Shown: piece after piece, positions 51,375 to 60,990 of the stretch
Layout: each line of letters begins with the position of its first letter
Position numbering within the stretch: the stretch's first letter is position 1
Origin: Pseudomonas chlororaphis subsp. piscium
GTDB taxonomy: Bacteria > Pseudomonadota > Gammaproteobacteria > Pseudomonadales > Pseudomonadaceae
Direction of reading: 5' to 3'
Assembly (NCBI RefSeq): GCF_003850345.1
Contig: NZ_CP027707.1
Coordinates: 1,116,001 to 1,180,000 of the forward strand
DNA: 64,000 nucleotides
Notes under the pieces: generated by a model
Seen by the model: only the letters and a program-made list of their open reading frames with translations
What the model was told of the DNA's origin: nothing
Database searches by the model: none
Made by a program: the position numbers and the translations under genes

Positions 51375-52544
51375 TTAGAGACCGGCAGCCATGGCTTTGT
51401 CGATCAGCCAGTTCACGGATGGGCCGCGGTCGCTGCTGACTTCCACCGGGCGGCCGGCGAAGGCGCTGCTCAGCGGGGCGTCGGGCTTGATCTGCACACG
51501 AATGTCCGAGGACAGGTCGCTGCTGTTGAGGCTGGTGCTGCTGACGATGGTGCCGGTGCGCACCTCGTCTTCGCCGGCGATCTGGAAGCTGACCTTGGTC
51601 CCCGGACGCACGTCGGCGAACTGGCGGTAGGAGAAACGCGCCTCGATGTTGGCCTGGCTGTTGCGCGGCACCAGCTGGAAGATCACGTCGCCCTTGCTGG
51701 CGTACTGGCCGTCGGCAACCATCTGCTGGGCCACGGTGCAGTCGCAGGGCGAGGTCAGGGTGCCGGTCATCTGCTTGCCGAACAGTTCCTCGACCTTGGC
51801 CGGTTGCAGCTGGTCTTCGTTCAGGTGGCCCTTGAGCACGTCGAGCATGCTGGTGCTGAAGGTCGCCAGCGGGGCGCCCTTGGCGGCTACGCCGTCGGCC
51901 TGGATCAGGCTCTGCACGGTGCCGTCGCGCGGCATGGTGACGTTCATCCCCGGCGCGCTGACCAGGCCGGCCTGGGCGTGGCTGACGAAGTACATGCCGT
52001 ACACCGACTTGAGGATGAAACCGAAGGCCGCCAGGCCAACGACGAAGATCCCGGCGCTGAAGGTCACCGCGCGCAGGCGGCCCAGGGCGCTCATGCCGTG
52101 GCCGGCGTCCTTGGTCTTGCGCGCCTTGGTGAAGTTGTCGCGCTGCAGGGTGGCGAGCACGTCGCCCATGGTCACGATGTCGCCGGCCAGGTGCGAGGTG
52201 ATCAGCTGGCGCAGGGTCGAGATGTCCCGGGGCTCGAGGTTCTGGAACTGGCAACCGACACGGCCGCTCGGGCGGTCCACCGAGCGCACCAGCAACTCCA
52301 CGTCCATGGCCAGCCCGAGGTTGTCGATGACGAACTGCAGGCGACCCTTGTGCACGTCGCCGACCTTGATCGGCAGCTGCCCGCAGTTGAAGCTCAGGCC
52401 GCCGGCGGAGAGGTCGATGACCCGCGCTTCGACCGGGGTCCGGTCGGGGCCGAAGAAACGCAGCTTGGCCGGGATTTTGACCCGGGCGTGTTGGCGTTGG
52501 GCTTCGGATTCATGCACTACGTTGACGTTCACGGCGGTGTTCAT
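51375..52544 (-). CDS. alg44: Alginate polymerase co-subunit Alg44, c-di-GMP receptor
   Basis: 389 residues. The N-terminal PilZ domain has RxxxR as Arg17/Arg21 and DxSxxG as Asp44/Ser46, identical in number to the c-di-GMP-binding residues of P. aeruginosa Alg44. One membrane helix (about 157-180) follows, then a HlyD-like periplasmic part. Binding of c-di-GMP activates Alg8. The gene lies 35 bases after alg8. Confidence 0.95.
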   Translation of the reverse strand: MNTAVNVNVVHESEAQRQHARVKIPAKLRFFGPDRTPVEARVIDLSAGGLSFNCGQLPIKVGDVHKGRLQFVIDNLGLAMDVELLVRSVDRPSGRVGCQFQNLEPRDISTLRQLITSHLAGDIVTMGDVLATLQRDNFTKARKTKDAGHGMSALGRLRAVTFSAGIFVVGLAAFGFILKSVYGMYFVSHAQAGLVSAPGMNVTMPRDGTVQSLIQADGVAAKGAPLATFSTSMLDVLKGHLNEDQLQPAKVEELFGKQMTGTLTSPCDCTVAQQMVADGQYASKGDVIFQLVPRNSQANIEARFSYRQFADVRPGTKVSFQIAGEDEVRTGTIVSSTSLNSSDLSSDIRVQIKPDAPLSSAFAGRPVEVSSDRGPSVNWLIDKAMAAGL

Positions 52545-52579
52545 AAGGGCGATTTCCTAGTTAATTCAGGCAAGGTGGG

Positions 52580-54061
52580 TCAGACCATCATCAGCAGCGC
52601 GGCGACGAAAATGCTGCCGGCGGAGAAGGTCATGGTCCGAGACGACCAGGTGTTGAACCAACGTTGAAAGCTGGCGAGGTCACGGGACAGAGCAGTCGGT
52701 TGGCGGGTCCAGGACTGTTGGTCGAGGCGGAAGAACACGTAGATCTTCACCAGGGCCCCGACGATCTGGTTGTAATAGAGAATCGCCGGGTAGGCCGGGC
52801 CGATCCGGTGCCCCGAGCAGGACAACAGCAGGGTCAGCAGCAGGCGGGTGATACCGATCCACAGCAGGTACACCAGGATGAACGCGGTGCCGTACTTGAA
52901 GCTGGCGATCAGCGCCACGGTCAGGCCCAGCAAGGAGGTCCACATCGACACGCGCTGGTCGAACAGCACCACGCTGGTGAACAGCCCCAGGCGTTTGAGG
53001 CCCAGGCCCAGGGCCCGGGAGTTCTGCCGCAGGTTGTTGCCGTACCAGCGGAACATCAGCTTGCGGCTGGCCTTGATGAAACTCTTCTCCGGCGGGTGTT
53101 CCACGGTGTTGATCGCCGCATCGGGCACGTAGAAGGTGTCGTAGCCCAGGCGCATCAGGCTGAACCAGCTGGACTTGTCGTCGCCGGTGAGGAACTTGAA
53201 GCGGCCCAGGCGCCAGTGTTGCAGCGAGTCGCTTTCCACGTCGGCGATGAAGTCCGGGTTGGTGACCACGCTGGCGCGGAACACCGACATGCGTCCGGTC
53301 ATGGTCAGCACGCGCTTGGACAGGGCCATGGAGCACATGTTGATGTGGCGCTGGGCGAAGCGCAGCTTGTGCCACTCGCTCATGATGTAGCCGCCGCGCA
53401 CTTCGCAGAACTCGTTGGTGGTCAGGCCGCCGACGTTGCCGAACAACTGGAACCAGGGCACGGTCTTGCGCACCACGCCTTCGCCGAGCACGGTGTCGCC
53501 GTCGATCACCGCCACCACGGCACGGTCGTCCGGCAGGTGGCGGGAGATGGCGCGGAAACCGAAGGCCAGGCCGTCGCGCTTGCCGGTGCCGGGGATGCGC
53601 ACGAAGTCGAGCTTGACGTGGGCCGGCGGGTTCATGCGGGCCCAGAGGCTTTTCACCAGCAGCTCGTCGGACATTTCCACGATCGAGCAGACCACGGTGG
53701 TGGGGAAGCCGCAGTCGATGGCTTCACGGATTACCGAGCCATAGACCTGGGCGGTGGTCAGGGCGTCGATCCGGAAGCTGGTGACCATCAGGTACACGTG
53801 GGACGGATCGGCGGCCTTGCCCAGCTTGCGGACCTTGCGGCGCAGGTGCGGGTAGACCACGTAGAGAAACAGCATGCCGCGCACGAAATGCGTGGCACCC
53901 ATCGAGTAGCGCCAGATGCCCACGGCGCCAATCAGGAAGATGAAGTCCTTCGATTCGGAGTCGAAGGTGGACGCGGGCAACGCCAGGGCGAGCCCCATCA
54001 GTAAACTCAAGAAAAACAGCCAACCTGCGGCCTGGAGTAGGCCGTGCTTTAGCCTGTGCAT
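52580..54061 (-). CDS. alg8: Alginate polymerase Alg8 (GT2)
   Basis: 493 residues from the ATG at 54061 ([10 protein letters not shown]); three more residues if the ATG at 54070 is used, but a GGA lies 8 bases before the former. Processive family 2 glycosyltransferase with membrane helices at about 12-30, 40-60 and four near the C-terminus. The catalytic motifs are [10 protein letters not shown] (DxD), the acceptor TGDDKSSW and RWYGNNLR, a Q/RxxRW-like site. It polymerises mannuronate from GDP-mannuronate in the inner membrane. A REP element lies between it and algD. Confidence 0.93.
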   Translation of the reverse strand: MHRLKHGLLQAAGWLFFLSLLMGLALALPASTFDSESKDFIFLIGAVGIWRYSMGATHFVRGMLFLYVVYPHLRRKVRKLGKAADPSHVYLMVTSFRIDALTTAQVYGSVIREAIDCGFPTTVVCSIVEMSDELLVKSLWARMNPPAHVKLDFVRIPGTGKRDGLAFGFRAISRHLPDDRAVVAVIDGDTVLGEGVVRKTVPWFQLFGNVGGLTTNEFCEVRGGYIMSEWHKLRFAQRHINMCSMALSKRVLTMTGRMSVFRASVVTNPDFIADVESDSLQHWRLGRFKFLTGDDKSSWFSLMRLGYDTFYVPDAAINTVEHPPEKSFIKASRKLMFRWYGNNLRQNSRALGLGLKRLGLFTSVVLFDQRVSMWTSLLGLTVALIASFKYGTAFILVYLLWIGITRLLLTLLLSCSGHRIGPAYPAILYYNQIVGALVKIYVFFRLDQQSWTRQPTALSRDLASFQRWFNTWSSRTMTFSAGSIFVAALLMMV

Positions 54062-54148
54062 AATCTGCATCCGTCTCGATCTCGGGCGAGCCTGTGGGGT
54101 GGCCCGATGGGGTTAAGGCAGGCAAAAAAGCCAAAGGGGCACATTCCT

Positions 54149-54250
54149 GTAGTCGCTGCCGGAGGCTGCGATAGGTCCGTAGGACCTCCGGCGATTGCAG
54201 GTGCGTCGCGACCCTTCGGGTTCGATCGCAACCTGCGGCAGCGGCTACAG
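54149..54250. repeat. REP family B, inverted pair between algD and alg8
   Basis: TGTAGTCGCTGCCGGAGGCTGCGAT and the inverse ATCGCAACCTGCGGCAGCGGCTACA, with an inner GTCCGTAGGAC palindrome and a CGACCCTTCGGGTTCG hairpin. It fills most of the 218-base gap between the first and second gene of the alginate operon. Confidence 0.87.
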
Positions 54251-54279
54251 GAACGAGGGACTGCCCCCGATGCCGCTGG

Positions 54280-55596
54280 TTACCAGCAGATGCCTTCGGT
54301 CCGGCCACTCGCGCTGGTGGCCTTGGACATGAACCCGACCAGGTCGATGACCTGCTTGCCATGCGGCACGTCTTCGGCCAGGGCGCGGAACTTCTCGTCG
54401 CGGTTGCCGAGGATGATCACGTCGCAGTTGTCGATCACCGAGTCGAAGTCCGCGTTGAGCAGGGACGAGACGTGGGGGATCTTGGACTCGATGTAGTCCT
54501 TGTTGGCACCGTGGACGCGGGCGTACTCGACGTTGCTGTCGTAGATGCTCAGGTCGAAGCCCTTGCCGATCAGCATTTCCGCCAGCTCCACCAGCGGGCT
54601 TTCGCGCAGGTCGTCGGTACCGGCCTTGAAGCTCAGGCCGAGCAGGGCGACTTTGCGTTTGTCGTGGCTGGAGACGATGTCGAAGGCGTTCTGCACCTGC
54701 GACTCGTTACTGCGCATCAGCGAGTTGAGCAGCGGCGCTTCGATGTCCAGGGAGCCGGCGCGGAAGGTCAGGGCGCGCACGTCCTTGGGCAGGCAGGAAC
54801 CGCCGAAGGCGAAGCCTGGACGCATGTAGTACTGGGACAGGTTGAGGGTCTTGTCCTGGCAGACCACGTCCATCACTTCACGACCGTCGACGCCGACGGC
54901 CTTGGCGATGTTGCCGATCTCGTTGGCGAAGGTCACCTTGGTGGCGTGCCACACGTTGCAGGTGTACTTGATCATCTCGGCGACGGCGATGTCCTTGCGG
55001 ATGATTGGTGCGTCGAGTTCTTCGTACAGCGATTGCAGGACGTCGCCCGAGGCTTTGTCGAACTCGCCGATCACGGTCATCGGTGGGAAGTCGTAGTCCT
55101 TGATCGCGGTGCTTTCACGCAGGAACTCAGGGTTGACCGCGACGCCGAAGTCGACGCCGGCCTTCTTGCCGGAGCAGTCTTCGAGAATCGGAATCACCAC
55201 GTTGGCCACGGTGCCCGGCAGTACGGTACTGCGCACTACGATGGTGTGGCGGGAAGTCTTGTCACGCAGGACAAAACCGATCTCGCGGCATACTGCTTCG
55301 ATGTAGTTGAGTTCCAGGTCGCCGTTCTTCTTGCTTGGCGTGCCGACGCAGATCATCGACAAGTCGGTGTCGCGAATCGCCTCGGCGAAGTTGGTGGTTC
55401 CGCGCAGACGACCGGTCTGAATACCTTGCGCCAGAAGTTCACCCAGACCCGGTTCAACGATCGGCGAACGGCCTGCGTTGATCATGTCGATCTTGTCCTT
55501 GGCAACATCGACGCCAACGACCTCATGGCCCCGTGCAGACAGGCAACCGGCACATACCGCGCCGACGTAACCCAAACCAAATATGCTGATGCGCAT
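54280..55596 (-). CDS. algD: GDP-mannose 6-dehydrogenase AlgD
   Basis: 438 residues. The NAD motif GLGYVGAVCAG is at the N-terminus, and the catalytic cysteine in FGGSCLPKDV is Cys268, the same number as in P. aeruginosa AlgD. It oxidises GDP-mannose to GDP-mannuronate, the committed step, and is the first gene of the operon. Start at ATG 55596 (MRISIFGLGYVG) with AGAGG upstream; eight more residues are possible from 55620. The 800 bases before it are AT-rich and free of genes, as expected for the strongly regulated algD promoter. Confidence 0.95.
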   Translation of the reverse strand: MRISIFGLGYVGAVCAGCLSARGHEVVGVDVAKDKIDMINAGRSPIVEPGLGELLAQGIQTGRLRGTTNFAEAIRDTDLSMICVGTPSKKNGDLELNYIEAVCREIGFVLRDKTSRHTIVVRSTVLPGTVANVVIPILEDCSGKKAGVDFGVAVNPEFLRESTAIKDYDFPPMTVIGEFDKASGDVLQSLYEELDAPIIRKDIAVAEMIKYTCNVWHATKVTFANEIGNIAKAVGVDGREVMDVVCQDKTLNLSQYYMRPGFAFGGSCLPKDVRALTFRAGSLDIEAPLLNSLMRSNESQVQNAFDIVSSHDKRKVALLGLSFKAGTDDLRESPLVELAEMLIGKGFDLSIYDSNVEYARVHGANKDYIESKIPHVSSLLNADFDSVIDNCDVIILGNRDEKFRALAEDVPHGKQVIDLVGFMSKATSASGRTEGICW

Positions 55597-56363
55597 CGCA
55601 TTTACCTCTGTGTTATTCACGCCATTAGATGGCCGGAGTTAATGTTTGCCAGCTGTAATTACGCACTCGGAAGTTCAACGAACAAGCGTTGAGATATCCA
55701 GTGCAGGCAGACTAAGTTCCGAGTGTCTAAATAAGTGCACTCAAGTTGTGCGCAACTTGGCCTTGTTGTAGGGGCTGCCCTTAAATGTTGCCGTCCTTCC
55801 TGTTGGAAGGCTGCTCCGAGGTTGGCGATAATCCTGATTTATAGGCGCAGGCCCATAGTAATCAGGTAGTTACACGCTCCCGGAAGCGTTTAAGGCGGGC
55901 TATGCCATGGCCTTGTAGGGGATAGTAATGATGCATTATCTCCTGTGTATTGACCCTAAGTTCGAACCCTTGAGCAGTAGGTCAGGACAATATGACAACT
56001 TCGCTACTGTCTTTGGATCCCATGTAAGTCATCTCTTACAAACTCGTCGAGAATCGTTACCGGTGGTATGAGCGGTGGTTCAGGACATAGTTCCAGACCG
56101 CTGATCCTGTTTTCTGAAATTTCTTGAAATATTGCAAAAGATGGCACTGCTTTCATATTGATAGCACTTACCATTTCAGCCTGTAGTTATGGGGAGTTAA
56201 AGCGCGGGGATATTTTTATGCCACTACCGATAAAAATTTTGCGTGCCACTACTGAAAAAAATGACCTCTGTCGAGTGAAACAAAAGTTATAAATTCAGAA
56301 GAAAATATTTTGGCGCCAATTGTTTGGCGTTTTGGCGGGAGTCAAAGAGGAAAGTGACCGCTC
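55597..56363. promoter_or_regulatory. Long AT-rich upstream region of algD
   Basis: About 770 bases without a gene between algD and yaaA, visibly richer in A/T than the flanks. GGAACTT occurs on the minus strand at 55720-55714, followed by TCTCA at 55694-55690; this resembles an AlgU/sigma-22 promoter (GAACTT, then TCTGA), though the 19-base spacing is longer than the usual 16-17. A second GAACTT lies at 55676-55671. A direct repeat TGCCACTAC occurs at 56219-56227 and 56244-56252. CCGCTCGTC at 56358-56366 is one base off the AlgR core CCGTTCGTC. All site assignments are candidates. Confidence 0.6.
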
Positions 56364-56408
56364 GTCGACGCACTCGTTTGCGCGAAACCAGTGCGTCGAC
56401 CGAGTGCG
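56364..56408. repeat. Inverted repeat with two alternative pairings, end of yaaA
   Basis: GTCGACGCACT (56364-56374) pairs with AGTGCGTCGAC (56390-56400). The inner CGCACTCG (56369-56376) can instead pair with CGAGTGCG (56401-56408). It directly follows the yaaA stop, so may act as its transcript end, but has no clean T-run. Confidence 0.65.
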
Positions 56409-57188
56409 TTATTCCGGTGCGTGATCGCGCAGGAAAACCAGATTGTCGGGTTTCGACTGTTCGGCGCTGTAGCGGTAGCCCTGGACATCGAATTGCTTGA
56501 GTGTCGCCGGGTCGTTGATGCGTTCTTCTATGACGAAGCGGCTCATCATGCCTCGGGCCTTCTTGGCGTAGAAGCTGATGATCTTGTACTGGCCGTTCTT
56601 CAGGTCCTTGAACTCGGTATTGATGATCCGGGCGTTCAGGGCCGTGCGCTTGACCGCCGAGAAGTATTCGTTGGAGGCCAGGTTGAGCAGCAGGTCGTCG
56701 CCCTGTTCGGCCAGGGCCTCATTGAGCCATTCGCTGATGCGCGTGCCCCAGAAGGCGTACAGGTCCTTGCCGCGGGCGTTGGCCAGCTTGGTGCCCATTT
56801 CCAGGCGATAAGGCTGCATCAGGTCCAGCGGGCGCAGCAGGCCGTACAGGCCGGAGAGCATGCGCAGATGCTGCTGGGCGTAGTCGAAATCGGCTTCACT
56901 CAGGGTTTCGGCGTTCAGGCCGGTGTACACGTCGCCCTTGAACGCCAGCAGCGCCTGCTTGGCGTTGGCCGGGGTGAAGGCCGGGGTCCAGCTGCCGAAA
57001 CGCGCGGCGTTGAGGCCGCCGATCTTGTCGGAGACATGCATCAGTTCGCTGATTTGCGCCGGGCTCAGTTCGCGCAATTGCAGGATCAGTTCCTGGGAGT
57101 GATCGAGGTACTGCGGCTGGGTGAAGCGTTGAGTGACGGGCGGGGTCTCGAAATCGAGGGTCTTGGCGGGTGAAATCACCATCAGCAT
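56409..57188 (-). CDS. yaaA: Peroxide stress protein YaaA
   Basis: 259 residues, the usual length of the YaaA/DUF328 family. It begins [14 protein letters not shown] and contains [37 protein letters not shown] and [15 protein letters not shown], all characteristic. In E. coli YaaA limits free iron during peroxide stress and binds DNA. It is monocistronic and divergent from the deacetylase-like gene. Confidence 0.92.
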   Translation of the reverse strand: MLMVISPAKTLDFETPPVTQRFTQPQYLDHSQELILQLRELSPAQISELMHVSDKIGGLNAARFGSWTPAFTPANAKQALLAFKGDVYTGLNAETLSEADFDYAQQHLRMLSGLYGLLRPLDLMQPYRLEMGTKLANARGKDLYAFWGTRISEWLNEALAEQGDDLLLNLASNEYFSAVKRTALNARIINTEFKDLKNGQYKIISFYAKKARGMMSRFVIEERINDPATLKQFDVQGYRYSAEQSKPDNLVFLRDHAPE

Positions 57189-57415
57189 GAAGTCGTCTCC
57201 TGTAAGCGTCGGGGGATTCTAGGGGCTTGGGCGGTTTGACTCCACCTATGAAGGCAATAGGGCATGCCGCCGGTCGTCCGTCGAGCGGCGATGGCCTGCT
57301 GCATGGAGGCGCGAGCCTGCTCTCTATAAAGGGAAGGGGAGCGGCTTGCCGGCAATAGGGGCGGGACGCCGCATCGGCTATAGTGCCGCGCGGGTTTTGT
57401 TATGGAGACATCCCT

Positions 57416-58540
57416 TTGCGCAGCGCGTTTTTTCTTTCTATCTGGCTGTTGAGCTTCGGCGCCCTGGCGGCCCCGAGCGATGTGGCGACCCTGGATCGCA
57501 GCACCTGGCCGGAACAGCTCAGCAACCCGACCCTGTTCGATGTGGCGTCGCGGGCGGAGATCCTCACCTTTGCCCGTGCCTTGCTGGTCAGCGAGGCCTG
57601 GGATGAAGCCTCGTTGAAACAGCGCCTGGGCCTGCGGATCATCAACATGGCGTCGATCGATGCCGTTCGCCAGCGGCTCTGGCAGCAATTGCTGGCCAAC
57701 TACAACTTCGCCCAGCAGAGCTGCGACCAGGACGCTTCCTTCTGTTTCCTGGTGGAAGACATGGACACCCTGCGCGAGCAGGCCGGCAAGTTCCAGTTGG
57801 GCGACAACTCTTATTACGCTCGCTGGGCCGAGCCGAGCCGGGCCTTCCATGAGCAGTACCTGGACGAATTGCTGCGCAAGGCTGCGCTGTTTCCCCAGAC
57901 CGCCAGCGAGATTGAGCGTTTTGGCGACTACGAGCGCAACGGTGACGAACTCAATGACCGGCTGTTCTTGCTGACCTTCGACAGCGCCGCCAATCTCGCC
58001 CCGGACAACACCCCCTGGCTCACCGAATACCTGCGCAAGTCGAACATGAACGGCACCTTCTTTGTGCTCGGCAGCGAGGTGCAGAGCCGCCTGGAACAAC
58101 GTTCGGTGGCCAGCCTGCAGGCCCTGTATTCGCAGCAGTGCGTGGGCGTCCAGGGCTGGGAGTATCGCTCCCACAGCCACTGGCAGGACTGGCAGGACTC
58201 GATCGAACGCAGCGTCGAACTGGTCAAGGGCAAGCTGCCGGAAAACTACGTGCCGTTGTTTCGTCCGCCCTACGGTCAGCGCCGGGCCGACGCGCAGCCC
58301 TTCTTTAATGCACAGGGCTTGCAGGTGGCACTGTGGGACATCGATCCGCAGGACGGTGCCGGCAAGCTCAAGGGCGAGCAGAGCGGCCAGCGGGTGTTGA
58401 CCCTGATGCTGTTGTGGCGGCACGGGGTGATCAATTTCAACGCCCGGCAGGACGCGGTGAAGACGGCGTTGCCCTGGTTGCTGACGCAGACGGCGCAGAG
58501 CGGAATCGGTTGGGAGGATTGTCAGGACGCGTTTCGCTAG
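57416..58540 (+). CDS. Polysaccharide deacetylase-like periplasmic protein, degenerate active site
   Basis: 374 residues from a TTG at 57416, chosen because GGAG lies 8 bases upstream and a signal peptide then begins at once (MRSAFFLSIWLLSFGALAAP). The C-terminal half is a NodB fold: LLTFDSAANL (motif 1), EYRSHSHWQDW (motif 2), LFRPPYGQRR (motif 3), ALWDIDPQD (motif 4). In motif 1 the second Asp of TFDD is Ser, and in motif 2 the second His of HSxxH appears to be Gln, so the usual metal site looks incomplete. The N-terminal ~150 residues are not recognised. Confidence 0.75.
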   Translation: MRSAFFLSIWLLSFGALAAPSDVATLDRSTWPEQLSNPTLFDVASRAEILTFARALLVSEAWDEASLKQRLGLRIINMASIDAVRQRLWQQLLANYNFAQQSCDQDASFCFLVEDMDTLREQAGKFQLGDNSYYARWAEPSRAFHEQYLDELLRKAALFPQTASEIERFGDYERNGDELNDRLFLLTFDSAANLAPDNTPWLTEYLRKSNMNGTFFVLGSEVQSRLEQRSVASLQALYSQQCVGVQGWEYRSHSHWQDWQDSIERSVELVKGKLPENYVPLFRPPYGQRRADAQPFFNAQGLQVALWDIDPQDGAGKLKGEQSGQRVLTLMLLWRHGVINFNARQDAVKTALPWLLTQTAQSGIGWEDCQDAFR

Positions 58541-58888
58541 AAACGACGAAAGGTCCGTATTTGCGGGGCGAGGAGTGTTTTTTGCCGATTTTGGCAAGGA
58601 TTTCGAGGCAGGCGGACTTCCGACTTTAACGGTGCCGGGGCAGCGCGCCAAGGGCTATTCGTCACTCTGCAAAATAAACTTAAAAAAAGCGTCAAAGTGC
58701 TTTTTCCTGTCACAGGTTTTGGAGTATTACGAAGTCAGACCGCCGAAACCTGCAACACAGGTGGCGTCTCCCAAGACTCCTTTTGTGTGCATTTCACTCG
58801 AACCCCAGCGGGTGAATTCGACGGTCAATTCGAGGCGCAGCACCGCCATGGTATTGCGTCGACTGGCCCCCACATAAGGTGACCGAGT
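58541..58888. other. Gene-free gap upstream of the PhoH gene
   Basis: 348 bases with no convincing gene or repeat. A locally A/T-rich stretch (58670-58710) with several A- and T-runs may hold the promoter of the next gene. AAGGTGA lies before its ATG. Confidence 0.5.
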
Positions 58889-60283
58889 ATGGATGACCAC
58901 GGACGTAGCCCTTCCTCCAACCAGCCAATCCTTTATGTACTCGATACCAATGTATTGATTCACGATCCAAACGCCCTGCTGAACTTCGAAGAACACCATG
59001 TGGCGATCCCGATGATCGTCCTGGAGGAACTCGACAAGCTCAAGAGCGGCCATCACAGCGTTGCAGCGGAATGCCGCCAGGCCATTCGCCTGATCGACAA
59101 GACCCTGGGTGAGGCCTCGCCGGAAGATGTCGAGCTGGGTGTGCCTATTCAGCGTGGCAAGAGCGGCCCCAAAGGCCTGCTGTCGATTCTCATGAGCAAA
59201 CGCTCGGAGCCCAACAGCCTGCTGCCGGAAAACCTCAACGACAACATCATCATCAACCAGTTGATCGACCTGCATGCGCGCAACAAGGAGCTGCGCGTGG
59301 TGCTGGTGACCAAAGACATCAACATGCGCCTCAAGGCGCGCGCCTGCGGGATCGCCGCCGAGGACTACAGCACCGACCAACTGGTCGACGACGTGGCCTT
59401 GCTGCCCAACGGCTTCCACAACATGACCGGCTCCTTCTGGGACCGCGTGAGCAAGGTGGAAACCCGCCAGGACCACGGCCGCACCTGGCACCAGGTGCAA
59501 CTCACCGACAACCTGCCGGCGGTGCACATCAACGAGTTCATCATCGACGAGCAGGGTTTCGTCGGCTGGATCAAGGAGATTCGCGCCGATGTGCTGCTGA
59601 TTCTCGACCTGCATCAGGAACCCCTGTTGCACCAGGAAGCCTGGGGCCTGAAACCGCGCGACATCTATCAAGGCCTGGCGCTGTTCGCTTTGCTCGATCC
59701 GGACATCCATCTGGTCAACCTGTCCGGGGCCGCAGGTTCGGGCAAGACCATCCTGGCCCTGGCCGCGGCCATCGAACAGACCATGGTCAGCAAGCGTTAT
59801 CGGCGCATCATCGCCACCCGCAGCGTGCAGGGGCTGGACCAGGAGATCGGCTTCCTGCCGGGCACCGAAGCGGAAAAAATGGAGCCTTGGCTCGGCGCCA
59901 TCACCGACAACCTCGAAGCCCTGCACATGGATGACGAAAATACCCATGGCAGCGTCGATTACATCCTCAGCAAGGTGCCGCTGCAGTTCAAATCCCTCAA
60001 CTACATTCGTGGCCGCAGCTTCCAGCAGAGCCTGATCCTGATCGACGAATGCCAGAACCTCACCCCGCACCAGATGAAAACCATCATCACCCGTGCCGGC
60101 GCCGGTTCCAAAGTGGTGTGCCTGGGCAACCTGGCGCAGATCGATACCCCTTACCTGTCCGCGACCAGCTCCGGGCTGACCTACCTGACTGAACGCTTCA
60201 AGGACTTCCCCAACGGGGTGCACATCACCCTGCAAGGGGTTCCCCGCTCGATTCTGGCCGAATACGCCGAATCCCATCTGTAA
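58889..60283 (+). CDS. PIN domain-PhoH ATPase (PhoH2 type)
   Basis: 464 residues. The N-terminal PIN nuclease domain (about 10-150) shows its acidic metal ligands in VLDTNVLIHDP, LEELDKLK and LVTKDINMR. The C-terminal PhoH ATPase has Walker A LSGAAGSGKTILALA (around 285) and Walker B SLILIDECQN. Proteins of this fusion are RNA helicase/ribonucleases, sometimes part of toxin-antitoxin loci, but no small antitoxin gene precedes this one. Ends with a strong bidirectional terminator. Confidence 0.9.
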   Translation: MDDHGRSPSSNQPILYVLDTNVLIHDPNALLNFEEHHVAIPMIVLEELDKLKSGHHSVAAECRQAIRLIDKTLGEASPEDVELGVPIQRGKSGPKGLLSILMSKRSEPNSLLPENLNDNIIINQLIDLHARNKELRVVLVTKDINMRLKARACGIAAEDYSTDQLVDDVALLPNGFHNMTGSFWDRVSKVETRQDHGRTWHQVQLTDNLPAVHINEFIIDEQGFVGWIKEIRADVLLILDLHQEPLLHQEAWGLKPRDIYQGLALFALLDPDIHLVNLSGAAGSGKTILALAAAIEQTMVSKRYRRIIATRSVQGLDQEIGFLPGTEAEKMEPWLGAITDNLEALHMDDENTHGSVDYILSKVPLQFKSLNYIRGRSFQQSLILIDECQNLTPHQMKTIITRAGAGSKVVCLGNLAQIDTPYLSATSSGLTYLTERFKDFPNGVHITLQGVPRSILAEYAESHL

Positions 60284-60291
60284 CCCCTCAC

Positions 60292-60326
60292 AAAAACGGG
60301 CGGCCGCAAGGCCGCCCGTTTTTTGT
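60292..60326. terminator. Bidirectional Rho-independent terminator after PhoH gene
   Basis: AACGGGCGGCC/GGCCGCCCGTT stem with a GCAA-type loop, A-run before and T6 after. It lies 8 bases past the stop. Confidence 0.9.
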
Positions 60327-60348
60327 GCCTGAAGAAAATCTATCTCCC

Positions 60349-60437
60349 GTAGGAGCGAGGCTTGCCCGCGATGGCATCACCGCGCTTGCCCTGCTGTACC
60401 GCGTTGCCTGGATCGCGGGCAAGCCTCGCTCCTACAG
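60349..60437. repeat. REP family A, inverted pair
   Basis: GTAGGAGCGAGGCTTGCCCGCGATG and the perfect inverse GATCGCGGGCAAGCCTCGCTCCTACAG, spacer about 38 bases, between the PhoH terminator and moaC. Confidence 0.88.
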
Positions 60438-60516
60438 GATCGGGGCGCGGATAATCAGGCGTGCGGAAAATTGACCCTCGGGTTTACAATCGCCTTTCCT
60501 GATCAGGAGTAAGGCT

Positions 60517-60990
60517 GTGCTGACTCATCTCGATTCCCAAGGTCGCGCCAATATGGTCGACGTCACCGACAAAGCCGTGACGTCCCGCGAAGCCACGGCC
60601 GAAGCCCGGGTGCGCATGCTCCCGCAAACCCTGCAAATGATCGTCAGCGGCGGTCACCCCAAGGGTGATGTGTTCGCCGTGGCGCGCATCGCCGGTATCC
60701 AGGCGGCGAAAAAGACCAGCGATCTGATCCCCCTGTGCCATCCGCTGATGCTCACCAGCGTCAAGGTCGAGCTCAGCGCCGAAGGCGAGGACACGGTGCG
60801 CATCGTTGCCCGCTGCAAGCTGGCCGGGCAGACCGGGGTGGAAATGGAAGCCCTGACCGCCGCCAGCGTCGCCGCCCTGACCATCTATGACATGTGCAAG
60901 GCCGTGGACCGCGGCATGACCATCGAAGGCGTGCGTCTGCTGGAGAAACTGGGCGGCAAGAGCGGCCATTACCAGGCGGACGAGCAATGA
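60517..60990 (+). CDS. moaC: Cyclic pyranopterin monophosphate synthase MoaC
   Basis: 157 residues from a GTG with AGGAG seven bases upstream. Family motifs [44 protein letters not shown] and [22 protein letters not shown] are intact. It forms cyclic pyranopterin monophosphate with MoaA (not in the window). It overlaps moaD by 4 bases. Confidence 0.95.
   Translation: MLTHLDSQGRANMVDVTDKAVTSREATAEARVRMLPQTLQMIVSGGHPKGDVFAVARIAGIQAAKKTSDLIPLCHPLMLTSVKVELSAEGEDTVRIVARCKLAGQTGVEMEALTAASVAALTIYDMCKAVDRGMTIEGVRLLEKLGGKSGHYQADEQ

Noticed and set aside
49959..52667. 902-residue open frame on the plus strand opposite algK and alg44
   Set aside because: Fully antisense to two certain alginate genes, with biased Val/Gly/Ala/Gln composition and no motifs.
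55671..55676. GAACTT on the minus strand as the algD -35 element
   Set aside because: No TCTGA-like -10 is found 16-17 bases downstream. The element at 55714-55720 is somewhat better, though also imperfect in spacing.
58889..60283. PhoH2-type toxin-antitoxin locus
   Set aside because: No short antitoxin-like frame with a ribosome site overlaps the start; the gap upstream has only shadow frames.
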